The notes under the pieces were generated by a model. It searched no databases, was not told the origin of the DNA, and was given only the letters and a program-made list of their open reading frames with translations. The position numbers were made by a program, and so were the translations under genes. From the IMG/VR virus record IMGVR_UViG_3300009609_000001, positions 36,268 to 100,267 of that record: a stretch of DNA of 64,000 bases; one strand, 5' to 3'. The DNA is from a virus. Positions 45,350 through 54,553 of this stretch are shown piece by piece (position 1 is the stretch's first letter; the number at the start of each line of letters is the position of its first letter).

Positions 45350-48300
45350 ATGGGAGTGCTGACCGTCTCCGAAGCAATCCGCGTGCTCTACAAGCGGATC
45401 ACTCCCGCCGTTGGCCAGAAGGAGTTCTGGTCCAATGAACCGCGCGATGCCGGTGGAAAGTGGACGACTCCGGCACATGAGGCTGTGGCACGACCAAAGG
45501 ACGACGACGAGCATTTTAAGTTGAGCGATCGCCCGTCGCCAAAGTTCGAGCCGCTTGTCGAGGATCCTCCTCGGGACGAGAAACAGCCGCCACCACAACA
45601 CGAACCACTCCCGGGTCAGAAGGAGATGTTCGGCGCGACGGTGTCTGCAAAGACCAAGCCGGCCACCAACGAAGCCCTCTGCGCCCGCATCAAGTCCGGC
45701 GACAGCGGGGCCGAGGATGCCCTGCTGAAACAGAATCAGGGTCTGGTCTACAGCATTGCCCGGCGATACACGCGCACCCCCGGCGATCTTGAGGACTTGG
45801 CCCAGGAAGGAAATATCGGCCTTCTGGAAGCCGCCCGGCGCTTCGACCCTGAGAAGGCCAAGCATTTTTCGACCTATGCCAACCTCTGGGTGCTGGCCAA
45901 GGTGGGAAACTACGCCAAGAAATCCTGGAAGCAGTCCACCACGCAAGTAGGTGGCGACGACGACGAAAGTTCTATCGACGATCTAGCCGTGGACACCGGG
46001 GACACCTCGCCTGGATCTGGACTGGAAACATCGGAGTCACAAGACAAGCTGCGCGCCGCGGTGGCAACGCTTCCTGAGCGAGAAGCCCTGGCGGTCCGAC
46101 TGCGGTTTGGTCTTGAAGGTAACGAACCGCACGAGTTCGAAGAGATCGGAGACAAGTTGGGCATCTCTCGGCAACGGGCGCACCAGATCACCGAGAAGGC
46201 GATGGAGAAGCTTCGCCGCACGATGAAATACCGGCGCGTGGCGGACGTGCTCAAGGCGCTATATGCGAAGAAGCACAAGCCCGCAGCCAATCAGGCGTCG
46301 ATGTGGGGAGAAGAACAAGAGAAGCTCCATCCCCGCGATGAGGGCGGGAAGTGGACGCACGCGCAAATGAGCGTCGCCAAGAAAGCCGTCGAGCACATGA
46401 AGGGCAAGTTGCACGGCCCGAAGAGTAAAGAGGACCTTGTGTTTGCGGCCGGCGATCACTACTTCAACGATTCCGAGGCACGAAAGCACTTTGATTCACA
46501 CAAGCATTTTCAGGAGGGCGTGAAGGCGCATTTGGAAACGTCGGAGCAACAGGCTGCGCCAGAACAGTCGGCGGCAAAAGAGCCGCACGAAATGACGCTG
46601 GACGAGTGGGTCCAATCGATGATTGGCAAGCCATATAGAAACGGCACCACGGGAGAAAATGCGGTCTATAACGAATTGGACTTGGCCCGCCTCAATCAAC
46701 TGCACGAGAATCATGTCGCCACCGAACTGATTCACGGGGGAACGGTTCTGCCCGAAGTGCTGGCCGATTATCCCGACCTGCAGCCGAAGGCCACCGAGAA
46801 GCCTCAAAACATCACCGGTAGATACTCCCGCACCCTCTCCACCCGCGACGCCCTGCGCAAGGTCATGTACGCCTCATACCGCGGGAGCGCATTCGTCGTT
46901 CCAAAGATGGTATCCCTACAGCCGCCAAAACCTGGCGTTGGCCAAAAGCACTTCGGATTCGCAGGCGATTCGGGAGTGCATCAGCCGCCGCAGGACCCGG
47001 AGTTCGAAAAGCTCCATCCTCGTGGAAAAGGCGACAAGGGCGGCCAGTTCGCCGAGAAGCCGGAAGGCGAGAAGGCAAAGGACGATGCCGAGAAGAAAAC
47101 CGAGAAGCCGGCAGCAGAATCAGCGCCACACCCTCTGGCGGCCAAGCATGCCGAGGCCAAGAAGCACGTCACGGTCCCTGGATCAGTCACGCTGTTGAAG
47201 CACGGTTCGGAGTTTCACGCCTTCGGGGACGATGCGGCCAAGCTGGCGGAACATGGCATTGGCGACGGTCAACACGCTCACTTCGGTATGGGGGAGTTAA
47301 ATCGGCACTTGACGAATCTGACGGGCAAAGGCCAGCGTGTGGCGATCGCCGAACCTCGCGGGAAAGAGCCGGTCGCCGAACCTCCAAAGCCGCCGAAACC
47401 GGAGCCGATTCCGGCCGAGCGCCCCCCTGCGATAGCACCGCCTGCCAAAGCCGCGCCAGCTCGCCGCGTTGCACCAGCGCCGGCCGTCAAGGCACAGGCG
47501 ACAAATCCACCACAGCAGCATCCCAGCGTCCAGCAAGCTCTGCGCGACCTGGAACAAAAGCACGGACTGAGGAAGTCTCCGCCGCATCAATCGGACGTTC
47601 AACTTGCGCCGGAATCGCCATCCAAGCCGCAATCCGTCAAGGAAATCATCGCATCCGTTCACGCCAAGCATGGATTGCCACCGCGAGCGAAGCCGGCACC
47701 ATCCAAGCCGCCAACCTCAATGACCCTGGCCGACATCGCCGCATGGAACAAAGCCGGACACTTGAAGATTCCGTCAAGCGTCACGTTGGCTGGCATCCAA
47801 GAACGCATGGCCAGCCGGCAATACGAGCCCGTCACCATCGCCAAGCAGAAAGACGGCACGCTGGCGGTCATCGGCGGAGCGGAAAGCCTGCTGGCTGCGG
47901 CCAAGAATCACGAGAAGCAAGTCGCCGTACGACTTTCGGACAATGCCCACAAGCACTTCGCACAGAACTCTCCCAAACCAAAGGTAGATCCGGAGAAGAT
48001 TGCCAAGGGAGTGAGCGCCATCAAAAGCCGCCTGATGAGCATTTCTGACCATTCCCCGATTCACGAGCGGGTGCATCAATCGCTTGGAACGAAGTCCGTC
48101 CGGGAAGTCGAGCAGCGATTGGACGCCGCGGCGCAATCCGGCGACATGAGCACACTAAAGGCAGTCGAGCAAGCCATCTGGCCGGATCGATACCCGAAGT
48201 CCACAAAACAAACGCTGTCCGACCTGTTCAAGAAATCCCATCAGCCGTCGTCGGAAACTCCAACCCCAGCACCGCACGAGACCCCCTCGGCATACGAGGA

Positions 48301-50077
48301 TTGGCTGCCATCTGAATTTCACCAGAACATTGCCAGCATTTCTCAAGAGCACGGCATCGACCCGGGCGACCTGCGCGAAGCAGTGGATGACCTGCACCGG
48401 GAATCCGTTGATGGCTGGCGAGAGCGTTTGAACATGTTCAACGCCTACCAAAGCAAAGGCATGACCCCCAGCAGCCTCAATGCCTGGCAGGAGTCCGGCA
48501 AGGACTTGGAAGAGTACCCCGGCATGGATGAAGCGGTAGCCAGATTCTCCGGGACGTGGGGCGAGCACGGCGGGTATGGCGCTGGCCAATTCAACGTCGG
48601 CAAGTCCAGAACCAGCGCTGCCGTAGACAGCCCAACAGAGCAATTCGTCGCCATGATGCTGGCGGGCCGGCCGCGGAAGCCGGTCAAGGACGAGGGGATG
48701 ATTCGCACGGCCGCCGCACAAGTTAAATCAGCGCAGCAGTATCGTCCGGCTAGTGGCGAGCAAGTTCCGTTCTCGCGCGAAGGCCGGAAAGAGCGATACC
48801 TGCGGGACCTTTGTGAGCATGTGAACAAAGCGGCCGGTGACTGCCACCCAAATCCCAGCGATCCGCAACGAAAAGCCGGAAACTTTCGCAAGGGCCACGT
48901 ATGGGTGCATGGCCTGCCCATCAGCATCGAAACCGCTAAGGGATTCAAGCGCTGGCCCGGGGGACCGCCTCTGGCTGCGCACTACGGCTACATCAAGGGG
49001 ACCAGCAGCCGCGACGACCAGCAGCTTGATGTATTCGTTGGCCCCGTGCCGTCGAGCCAAATCGTATTCCTGATCGACCACCGCAGAAAGAGCGGGCGAT
49101 TCGACGAGACGAAGGTCCTCATTGGTTTTTCCAGCCGAGAGCAAGCCGTCAAGGCGTATCTCTCGTCCTATCCTCCGGGCCGCAGGGCATTCCCGTTGAC
49201 CAAAATGACGATCTGGCAATTCAAGGCCTGGCTCAAGGAGGGCGACCAGCGTACCCCGGTCGAGCGACAGGTGAGCAAGTTCGCGCGGTCGCCAGCGGAC
49301 GTGCTCAAGCAGCTTTACAAAAAGATCAAGCCAGCCACCGGGCAGATCGGACTATTCGCTCCGCATCCCGCCAAAGCCTCAGTGCAGCATACCGCCACGG
49401 TCGCGCTGCCCGAGCCCAACTTCACCGGCGTTATCAAAGACAGCCTCGGCCGCGAGCAACACTACGTTGACGGCGTGCATGTGGCCGGGCCGCAAGATGC
49501 GGAGACGCCGAAGCCGGTCAAAAAGATCGAGCCAAAGCCTCGGCAGAAGTCCATGTTCGACGATGACGTGCAATGGGTCGAGGTCAACAACACCCACGTC
49601 GCGATTGAGCCGGATGGAAAGATCGTCCACGGTCCGGAAGGCATGGAAGGCAAGCAGATCGACGAGATCGAGAAGGTGGAGGAGCCAACGGATGTTATGG
49701 CCGAATCGTCGGAAGACACCGTAACGGAACCATCGCCATCTCCCTGGAAACTCTCCCGGGGCGACTTTCACAAGCAGCAGAAGCCGGGCTACGACGTTGC
49801 CGCCACGAACCGCGAACACAGGGAATCGGTCGAGCAAGCCCTGGCAGAAGGAAAGGATGTTCCCGCTGAGGCATATCGGGATTACGCTGATTTGAAGCCA
49901 AAGGCCAAGACGGTTGAGGAGGCGATTCGGGGCGTGGTGGCTCCGAAACCGATAGCGAGCGCTGCGGAACCAAGTACAATAGGATTGGAAGGCGGTCAAG
50001 AGCGTGCGCGAGGCACTGGTGGGGATTTCCTCCGTATGACGCAAAAACCGTTGACAAGTCAGCCGCAAAAAGCCTAG
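45350..50077 (+). CDS. Giant modular (polyvalent-type) protein with sigma-70, ParB-like and pyrophosphatase-like domains, 1575 aa
   Basis: Residues about 120-190 are sigma-70 region 2 (NQGLVYSIARRYTRTPGDLE, DLAQEGNIGLLEAARRFDPE, FSTYANLW). Residues 241-290 are region 4 (LPEREALAVRLRFGLEG, then IGDKLGISRQRAHQITEKAM). An acidic 45-residue linker replaces region 3. About 790-863 is ParB-like (YEPVTIAKQKDGTLAVIGGA, signature DGHHR lost). About 1140-1300 is a pyrophosphatase-like domain of polyvalent proteins (AHYGYIKGTSSRDDQQLDVF, DETKVLIGFSSREQAVKAY). A V-L-x-x-L-Y-x-x-x-x-P-A-x-x-Q motif recurs at about 5, 297, 498 and 1314. Position between portal and scaffold suggests head packaging and injection. 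Confidence 0.85.
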   Translation: MGVLTVSEAIRVLYKRITPAVGQKEFWSNEPRDAGGKWTTPAHEAVARPKDDDEHFKLSDRPSPKFEPLVEDPPRDEKQPPPQHEPLPGQKEMFGATVSAKTKPATNEALCARIKSGDSGAEDALLKQNQGLVYSIARRYTRTPGDLEDLAQEGNIGLLEAARRFDPEKAKHFSTYANLWVLAKVGNYAKKSWKQSTTQVGGDDDESSIDDLAVDTGDTSPGSGLETSESQDKLRAAVATLPEREALAVRLRFGLEGNEPHEFEEIGDKLGISRQRAHQITEKAMEKLRRTMKYRRVADVLKALYAKKHKPAANQASMWGEEQEKLHPRDEGGKWTHAQMSVAKKAVEHMKGKLHGPKSKEDLVFAAGDHYFNDSEARKHFDSHKHFQEGVKAHLETSEQQAAPEQSAAKEPHEMTLDEWVQSMIGKPYRNGTTGENAVYNELDLARLNQLHENHVATELIHGGTVLPEVLADYPDLQPKATEKPQNITGRYSRTLSTRDALRKVMYASYRGSAFVVPKMVSLQPPKPGVGQKHFGFAGDSGVHQPPQDPEFEKLHPRGKGDKGGQFAEKPEGEKAKDDAEKKTEKPAAESAPHPLAAKHAEAKKHVTVPGSVTLLKHGSEFHAFGDDAAKLAEHGIGDGQHAHFGMGELNRHLTNLTGKGQRVAIAEPRGKEPVAEPPKPPKPEPIPAERPPAIAPPAKAAPARRVAPAPAVKAQATNPPQQHPSVQQALRDLEQKHGLRKSPPHQSDVQLAPESPSKPQSVKEIIASVHAKHGLPPRAKPAPSKPPTSMTLADIAAWNKAGHLKIPSSVTLAGIQERMASRQYEPVTIAKQKDGTLAVIGGAESLLAAAKNHEKQVAVRLSDNAHKHFAQNSPKPKVDPEKIAKGVSAIKSRLMSISDHSPIHERVHQSLGTKSVREVEQRLDAAAQSGDMSTLKAVEQAIWPDRYPKSTKQTLSDLFKKSHQPSSETPTPAPHETPSAYEDWLPSEFHQNIASISQEHGIDPGDLREAVDDLHRESVDGWRERLNMFNAYQSKGMTPSSLNAWQESGKDLEEYPGMDEAVARFSGTWGEHGGYGAGQFNVGKSRTSAAVDSPTEQFVAMMLAGRPRKPVKDEGMIRTAAAQVKSAQQYRPASGEQVPFSREGRKERYLRDLCEHVNKAAGDCHPNPSDPQRKAGNFRKGHVWVHGLPISIETAKGFKRWPGGPPLAAHYGYIKGTSSRDDQQLDVFVGPVPSSQIVFLIDHRRKSGRFDETKVLIGFSSREQAVKAYLSSYPPGRRAFPLTKMTIWQFKAWLKEGDQRTPVERQVSKFARSPADVLKQLYKKIKPATGQIGLFAPHPAKASVQHTATVALPEPNFTGVIKDSLGREQHYVDGVHVAGPQDAETPKPVKKIEPKPRQKSMFDDDVQWVEVNNTHVAIEPDGKIVHGPEGMEGKQIDEIEKVEEPTDVMAESSEDTVTEPSPSPWKLSRGDFHKQQKPGYDVAATNREHRESVEQALAEGKDVPAEAYRDYADLKPKAKTVEEAIRGVVAPKPIASAAEPSTIGLEGGQERARGTGGDFLRMTQKPLTSQPQKA

Positions 50078-50100
50078 TATTACGGCTGAGAAACCGAAAA

Positions 50101-50155
50101 GGTATTGGACCAACCAAGCCCGCCGTCCCGCAAAGGGACGAGCGGGCTTTTTTAT
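50101..50155 (+). promoter_or_regulatory. Leader hairpin element, copy b, with terminator
   Basis: GGTA-TTGG-ACCAA-CCAA-GCC (50101-50120) runs into a terminator: GCCCGCCGTCCC (50118-50129) with GGGACGAGCGGGC (50135-50147), then TTTTTTATTT. The GCC is shared by both stems. Scaffold gene starts 11 bases after the T run. Confidence 0.75.
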
Positions 50156-50165
50156 TTGCCGAACG

Positions 50166-51464
50166 ATGCCTGCAACCTTAGCTCCAATTCGCACGCCTCC
50201 TCTGGACGAATACTCCGTCGAGCACGACGTGCCGATCTTCACGGAGCACACCATCGAGGTCGAGGGCGACAGCGGCGAGAAAGAGTCCGACTGCTACGGG
50301 CTGAAGGAACTCCAGTACATCACCGACAACCTGAACAACCGCATCGAGGATACCGGCGACTTCGTGCCGATCGTCGTCGGGCACACCGACCCGGAAGATA
50401 AATCGGTCAAGCCGCCTGTCGTGGGGTTCGCCGGCCCGTACAAGATCGGGCGTTTCGGCCGAACGAAACCGCGATGGGCCATCTTTGCTGAAAATTGGTG
50501 GACGCGCAAGGATCCCGCCACGGTCGAGCTAATCAAGCAGCATCCGCGGCGCTCCGTCGAGCTGTGGCGAGAGGATCGCTACGAGGATCGGTTCTTTGAC
50601 CCGATCAGCCTCCTGGGCGCAGACACGCCTCGTCTGGACCTGGGATTGATGTTCAGCCGAACCAGCGGCAAGAAGATTCGCCGCTACTCCGCCGTGGCAC
50701 CCAGCGGCACCAATACTTTCGCTCCGACGTTCGGGGATGAAAAGAAGAAGCTCAATTACGCCGGCCCAGAGCCGGACGACATTTCCTCCGAGGAGGGCGA
50801 TATGCCTAGCGTCGATGAAATCGTTCAGGCCCTGGAACAAACCGACGTTTTTCAGTGGGCGCGCGGGAAGATGGCCGAGGAATCCGGCGTTGGTGGCGAT
50901 GCCGATGACGCTGCGCCTCCTGAGGCTCCGCCTGCCGCCCCGCCACCAGCCAATCCGCCGCCCGGCGATCAGGAGAACATGAACATGCCCTACGCCAGAA
51001 CCGGCGACAAGGACCGCTACGCCCGCCTGGAGCGTGAGTTGCGGGAAACGAAAGACTTGTACGCCAAGACGGACCGCGAGAACAAGGCCCTCAAGGATCG
51101 TCTCGACGCCAAGGACCAGGAAACGACTCGCGCCGTCCGATACGCCCGCCTGCAAGAGCTTTCCATGCAGCACGTCCTTGACCCCGAAGAGGAAATCGAG
51201 GAAGTGCTGGCGATGGACGACAAGACGTGGGACAAGCATCAGGATCGCATCCTGAACCGCTACGAGCGAATCCCCGCCGGCCGCGTGCTGCCCTACGAGC
51301 GCCCCGCGATGCTCAAGAGCGAAGCCGCTGATTCGGCCGCGGAGAAGGAAATCGCCGAAGAGGCCGCGAACCTGGTCACTTCCAAGCGGAACGCTGGCGA
51401 GAAGATCACCTACTCGGCCGCCCGTGAACTCGTTGTCCAGCAGCGCAAACAAAAGCGAGCCTAA
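50166..51464 (+). CDS. Head scaffold/protease-type protein, 432 aa
   Basis: VVGHTDPEDKSVKPPVVGFA then GPYKIGRFGRTKPRWAIFAE, TVELIKQHPRRSVELW resemble phage head protease/scaffold proteins that precede capsid genes. The C-terminal half has a Pro-rich spacer (about 250-275) and a coiled coil (DRYARLERELRETKDLYAKT, REDNKALK-like heptads), as scaffolds do. Placement before decoration and capsid genes agrees. Confidence 0.7.
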   Translation: MPATLAPIRTPPLDEYSVEHDVPIFTEHTIEVEGDSGEKESDCYGLKELQYITDNLNNRIEDTGDFVPIVVGHTDPEDKSVKPPVVGFAGPYKIGRFGRTKPRWAIFAENWWTRKDPATVELIKQHPRRSVELWREDRYEDRFFDPISLLGADTPRLDLGLMFSRTSGKKIRRYSAVAPSGTNTFAPTFGDEKKKLNYAGPEPDDISSEEGDMPSVDEIVQALEQTDVFQWARGKMAEESGVGGDADDAAPPEAPPAAPPPANPPPGDQENMNMPYARTGDKDRYARLERELRETKDLYAKTDRENKALKDRLDAKDQETTRAVRYARLQELSMQHVLDPEEEIEEVLAMDDKTWDKHQDRILNRYERIPAGRVLPYERPAMLKSEAADSAAEKEIAEEAANLVTSKRNAGEKITYSAARELVVQQRKQKRA

Positions 51465-51484
51465 GTTCGCAAACTGAACCTTTT

Positions 51485-51535
51485 GGTATCGGACCAACCG
51501 AGCCTGTAACACCCTCCATTCAGGAGTAACAGGCA
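51485..51535 (+). promoter_or_regulatory. Leader hairpin element, copy c, masking an RBS
   Basis: GGTA-TCGG-ACCAA-CCGA-GCC (51485-51504) is followed by GCCTGT/ACAGGC enclosing CTCC/GGAG, so the second stem hides the GGAG ribosome site of the decoration gene. The two stems compete for GCC. Confidence 0.75.
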
Positions 51536-51940
51536 ATGTCCGGTATCCCAGGTTTTCAAGGCGTGGCTGGCGGCGACATCAACACCAGCCGCTTCGTCAA
51601 GATTTCCACCGCCGCCAACAAGACGCTCTTGGAAGCAGGCGCTAGCGAGCGTTGCTTCGGCATCTCCCAGGAAGGCACGGCGCTGGCCCCGATCCCCAGC
51701 GCAAGCGGACTAGCGGCCGTCGCCGGCAATCCGATCCACGTCTACATCCCCGGCCAGTTCTGCTTGCTGAAGATCGGCTCCGGTGGGTGTGTCGCTGGTG
51801 ATCAGCTTGCTCCAGGAACCGACGGCAAGGGCGTCATCAACACCACGGACAAGCGCTGGACCGGTGCAATCGCCTTGGAAACCGCGTCCGAAGACGAGTT
51901 GGCGCTGGTCTACGTGATGGCCGGATTCAACGCGGCGTAA
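51536..51940 (+). CDS. Capsid decoration (DUF2190-like) protein, 134 aa
   Basis: RFVKISTAANKTLLEAGASE, CFGISQEGTALAPIP, GNPIHVYIPGQFCLLKIGSG, GDQLAPGTDGKGVINT and GAIALETASEDELALVYVM follow the DUF2190-like pattern of small beta-rich proteins beside capsid genes. Probably stabilises the capsid surface. Confidence 0.75.
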   Translation: MSGIPGFQGVAGGDINTSRFVKISTAANKTLLEAGASERCFGISQEGTALAPIPSASGLAAVAGNPIHVYIPGQFCLLKIGSGGCVAGDQLAPGTDGKGVINTTDKRWTGAIALETASEDELALVYVMAGFNAA

Positions 51941-51969
51941 CCCCCGAACAACCAATTTTTTCGACTTCT

Positions 51970-51991
51970 GGGTACTGAATCACTCAGGCCC
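51970..51991 (+). promoter_or_regulatory. Leader hairpin element, copy g (capsid gene)
   Basis: GGGTA-CTGA-ATCAC-TCAG-GCCC. The stem bases differ completely from the other copies but still pair. CGTG after it can pair with the CACG that overlaps the capsid GTG start. Confidence 0.65.
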
Positions 51992-52019
51992 GTGAAAGCC
52001 CCTAACAAGGAGTTGACAC

Positions 52020-53066
52020 GTGGCTGCTTACCCATCCGGTAGTAACACCTTCGTATTGAGCCACGACGCGACCCAGAACATGGTCGTGGACTTCGCCCGC
52101 AACATCGAGGATTTTGCGGTCAATGAGTACGTGCAAATTCGCAAGGTCGATAAGGTCGCCGGCTACTGGCTGCAAATGACAGTCGAGGAAGCCGGTCGCA
52201 TCCTGAACACGAACCTGGCCGACTTCGAGTGGGCGGATGGCACGGTCGATCCGGAAGCCAACGACGGAACCGAGTCGTTCGAGTTCCTGTCCTACCTGGC
52301 CAAGCGCTATCGCTTTGGATTCAACATGGGCTACCTGGCCAGTGGTCAGGCCGGCTGGGATATCATCGCCCAACACTCCAGCATCAAGGCCCGTCAGGCG
52401 ATGACGGCGCGCACCCAGAAGGTCGCCACGCTGTTGCAGACTTCCGGAAACTACGACTCCACGCACACCTCGGCGGTCGCGTCCATCACCGGCGTATCCG
52501 GAAAGTGGGACGTATCCACAACGGCGCGGTCTGACATCAAGCGGTCGCTCGATTACGCGGCGGACATCATCTACCGGGATACGCTCGGCGCGGTCAGCAA
52601 GAAGGACCTGAACCTGGTCGTTTCACCGGGCTGCTTGCGGAAGATGAGCGTCTCGCAAGAGATCGTCGATCTGCTCAAGGGTTCTCCCAGCGCCTACGGA
52701 TGGCTGCAAGGCGCACTGGCTGGAGAGAAGGTGGACTACGACGTTCCCAAGGAGCTGTACGGCTACCGCCTGGTGGTCGAGGGAGCGGTCAAGGTCACTT
52801 CCCGCAAGGGCGCCACCCGCGCCACGAGCTATGTCTGGAGTGACACGTCGCCAGCGCTCATCAGCCGCGTAGGCGCGTTGGAAGCCAAGATTCCTTCGCA
52901 GGCCCCCAGCTTCTCGACCTGCACGCTGTTCATGCAAGAGGAAATGACGGTCGAGACCCGCGATGAACCGGACAACCGGCGCACGAAGGGCCGCGTGGTG
53001 GAATGCTACGACACGAAGCTGACCGCGCCTTCGAGCGGGTTTTTGTTCACGTCGGCTGTGGCCTAA
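52020..53066 (+). CDS. Major capsid protein, 348 aa, GTG start
   Basis: N-arm (AAYPSGSNTFVLSHDATQNM), helical segment KARQAMTARTQKVATLLQTS, DIKRSLDYAADIIYRDTLGA (spine helix), NLVVSPGCLRKMSVSQEIVD (typical MCP probe-strand region) and a C-terminal beta tail. Size, position after scaffold and decoration, and the leader element support the call. AAGGAG precedes GTG 52020. Confidence 0.85.
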   Translation: MAAYPSGSNTFVLSHDATQNMVVDFARNIEDFAVNEYVQIRKVDKVAGYWLQMTVEEAGRILNTNLADFEWADGTVDPEANDGTESFEFLSYLAKRYRFGFNMGYLASGQAGWDIIAQHSSIKARQAMTARTQKVATLLQTSGNYDSTHTSAVASITGVSGKWDVSTTARSDIKRSLDYAADIIYRDTLGAVSKKDLNLVVSPGCLRKMSVSQEIVDLLKGSPSAYGWLQGALAGEKVDYDVPKELYGYRLVVEGAVKVTSRKGATRATSYVWSDTSPALISRVGALEAKIPSQAPSFSTCTLFMQEEMTVETRDEPDNRRTKGRVVECYDTKLTAPSSGFLFTSAVA

Positions 53067-53084
53067 TTGCTTGGGGCAGCGGCA

Positions 53085-53579
53085 ATGGCATACGCAACCG
53101 AAGCGCAGTTGAAAGAGAGATTTGACAACCGCTTGCTTGGCCAACTTGGATCGGATTCGGGACAAGCCTGGGACGCCAACTGCTCAACCAACATCGCGGC
53201 CGCCCTGGACGACGCCAGCGGAATGATTGAGGCCGCCCTGTTGATGGGGGGTCGATACACCACGGCTGATTTATCCGGACTGACCGGAAACTCGGCCAAG
53301 TACCTGGTTCGAATCACTTGCGATATTGCCATCTCCATGCTGATGGAGCGGCGCAAGTATTCCGACGACGACGCGCGGGTTCACGCGCTGGAAAAGACCG
53401 AGGAACACTTGGAAATGCTTCGCAAGGGGTCGCACATTTTCAACATTCCCGCGGTGGTCGCGGCTGGCAGCATTCACGGCGAAGTCGGTCCCACGATGGT
53501 CGAGCTGGAAAACTCCTCGCTGATTCGCTACCGCACCAAGCATTATTACCCACGATCCAGAACACCCGGCGACAGGTAG
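53085..53579 (+). CDS. Head-tail connector (DUF1320/Mu gp36-like), 164 aa
   Basis: YATEAQLKERFDNRLLGQLG, AALDDASGMIEAALLMGGRY, YLVRITCDIAISMLMERRKY and HALEKTEEHLEMLRKGSHIF match DUF1320 helices. Likely a head completion or adaptor protein. ATG 53085 preferred to an earlier TTG. Confidence 0.85.
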   Translation: MAYATEAQLKERFDNRLLGQLGSDSGQAWDANCSTNIAAALDDASGMIEAALLMGGRYTTADLSGLTGNSAKYLVRITCDIAISMLMERRKYSDDDARVHALEKTEEHLEMLRKGSHIFNIPAVVAAGSIHGEVGPTMVELENSSLIRYRTKHYYPRSRTPGDR

Positions 53580-53586
53580 GTGATAC

Positions 53587-54084
53587 ATGCCTCTCGGTAC
53601 AGGCTCCATGACGGTTCACGTCGCCGGCCCGGCGCATTTGCAAGTGGCAACGCCAGCCTCCGGGGCACTCGAAGACCTGGGGTACTCTCGCAACGGCGTG
53701 GACGTGACCTTCCGCGGGTATTACGACGATGTGCCTTCGGACTTGATGGGCGGGGAACTTGGCCCGCCGTTGGATGTGCAGTATTTCGGCGAGACGGCCG
53801 ACATCCAATGCCAACTGACCAGTTACCAAACCAGCGTCTACAACAAGGTCCAAGCACAGCTTGCGGCCGGAACTGCTGGCACTCCGGGAACCCCCGGAAC
53901 ATTGATGTTCTCGGAATTGAAGGCGTTCCGTCTGCGGATTACGTCCACCATTGAAATCCTGAACTTCGTCAACGTCGTCTTCCGTCAGCCGCGGGAAATC
54001 AACAAGGGAACGCGGTTCAGCCAAGCAGTCGTGGTGGCCACGGCTTACGAAAACGACTCCGGGGTCTTGTACAACGCGACGTAG
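53587..54084 (+). CDS. Tail tube / minor tail protein, 165 aa
   Basis: Beta-rich: GSMTVHVAGPAHLQVATPAS, VDVTFRGYYDDVPSDLMGG, and a C-terminal FSQAVVVATAYENDSGVLYN, with a GTAGTPGTPGT loop. Position between connector and tail chaperone suggests the tail tube. No direct family match claimed. Confidence 0.6.
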   Translation: MPLGTGSMTVHVAGPAHLQVATPASGALEDLGYSRNGVDVTFRGYYDDVPSDLMGGELGPPLDVQYFGETADIQCQLTSYQTSVYNKVQAQLAAGTAGTPGTPGTLMFSELKAFRLRITSTIEILNFVNVVFRQPREINKGTRFSQAVVVATAYENDSGVLYNAT

Positions 54085-54085
54085 C

Positions 54086-54553
54086 ATGTGGAACTGGCTC
54101 AAATCGCTCTTCCGGCGGCACGACAGCCGGGAAATCTTCTCCTTCTGGGATGGCGTGCGCGAGCGCCGCGCAGACCCGATCACGCTCTATCGCGGATTGT
54201 CCAGTCACAAAGATTACAACCTGGAAAACGACATCCCCGCCACGGTTGAAGGCGATCCGACTGCTCACGCCCTCACGGTTCGCGTCGTCCGGGAAGTGTT
54301 TGACGTACCCGGCTGGTCGGAAGATAGCCCAGGATTGACCGAACGGGAAACCGTCGAGTTACTTTGGCAGTTTGACGGCTACCTTGAATCGCTAAAAAAA
54401 AGTACCAATCTGACGCTGATCTCGCGGCCTGCTATGGAGCCGCCGCCCTCGGAATCCTCTCTCACGAGCAGCGAGTCGGACTCTGGCTCAACATCTCACG
54501 AAGCCAAATCCGACAAGCCTACGGAGTGCTTGGAGCCGTTAGCAGTGCCCTAA
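54086..54553 (+). CDS. Tail assembly chaperone, zero-frame product, 155 aa
   Basis: Begins MWNWLKSLFRRHDSREIFSF and carries a helical domain (ETVELLWQFDGYLESLKK). At codons 103-105 it meets A-AAA-AAA. Zero frame continues as a Ser/Glu/Pro-rich tail; the -1 frame gives a normal domain (see next entry). Position just before the tape measure is where tail chaperones sit. Confidence 0.8.
   Translation: MWNWLKSLFRRHDSREIFSFWDGVRERRADPITLYRGLSSHKDYNLENDIPATVEGDPTAHALTVRVVREVFDVPGWSEDSPGLTERETVELLWQFDGYLESLKKSTNLTLISRPAMEPPPSESSLTSSESDSGSTSHEAKSDKPTECLEPLAVP

Noticed and set aside
49379-50254. Long minus-strand frame opposite the giant gene
   Set aside because: Complement of the high-GC3 plus-strand gene; no start signal and Arg/Leu-rich shadow composition.
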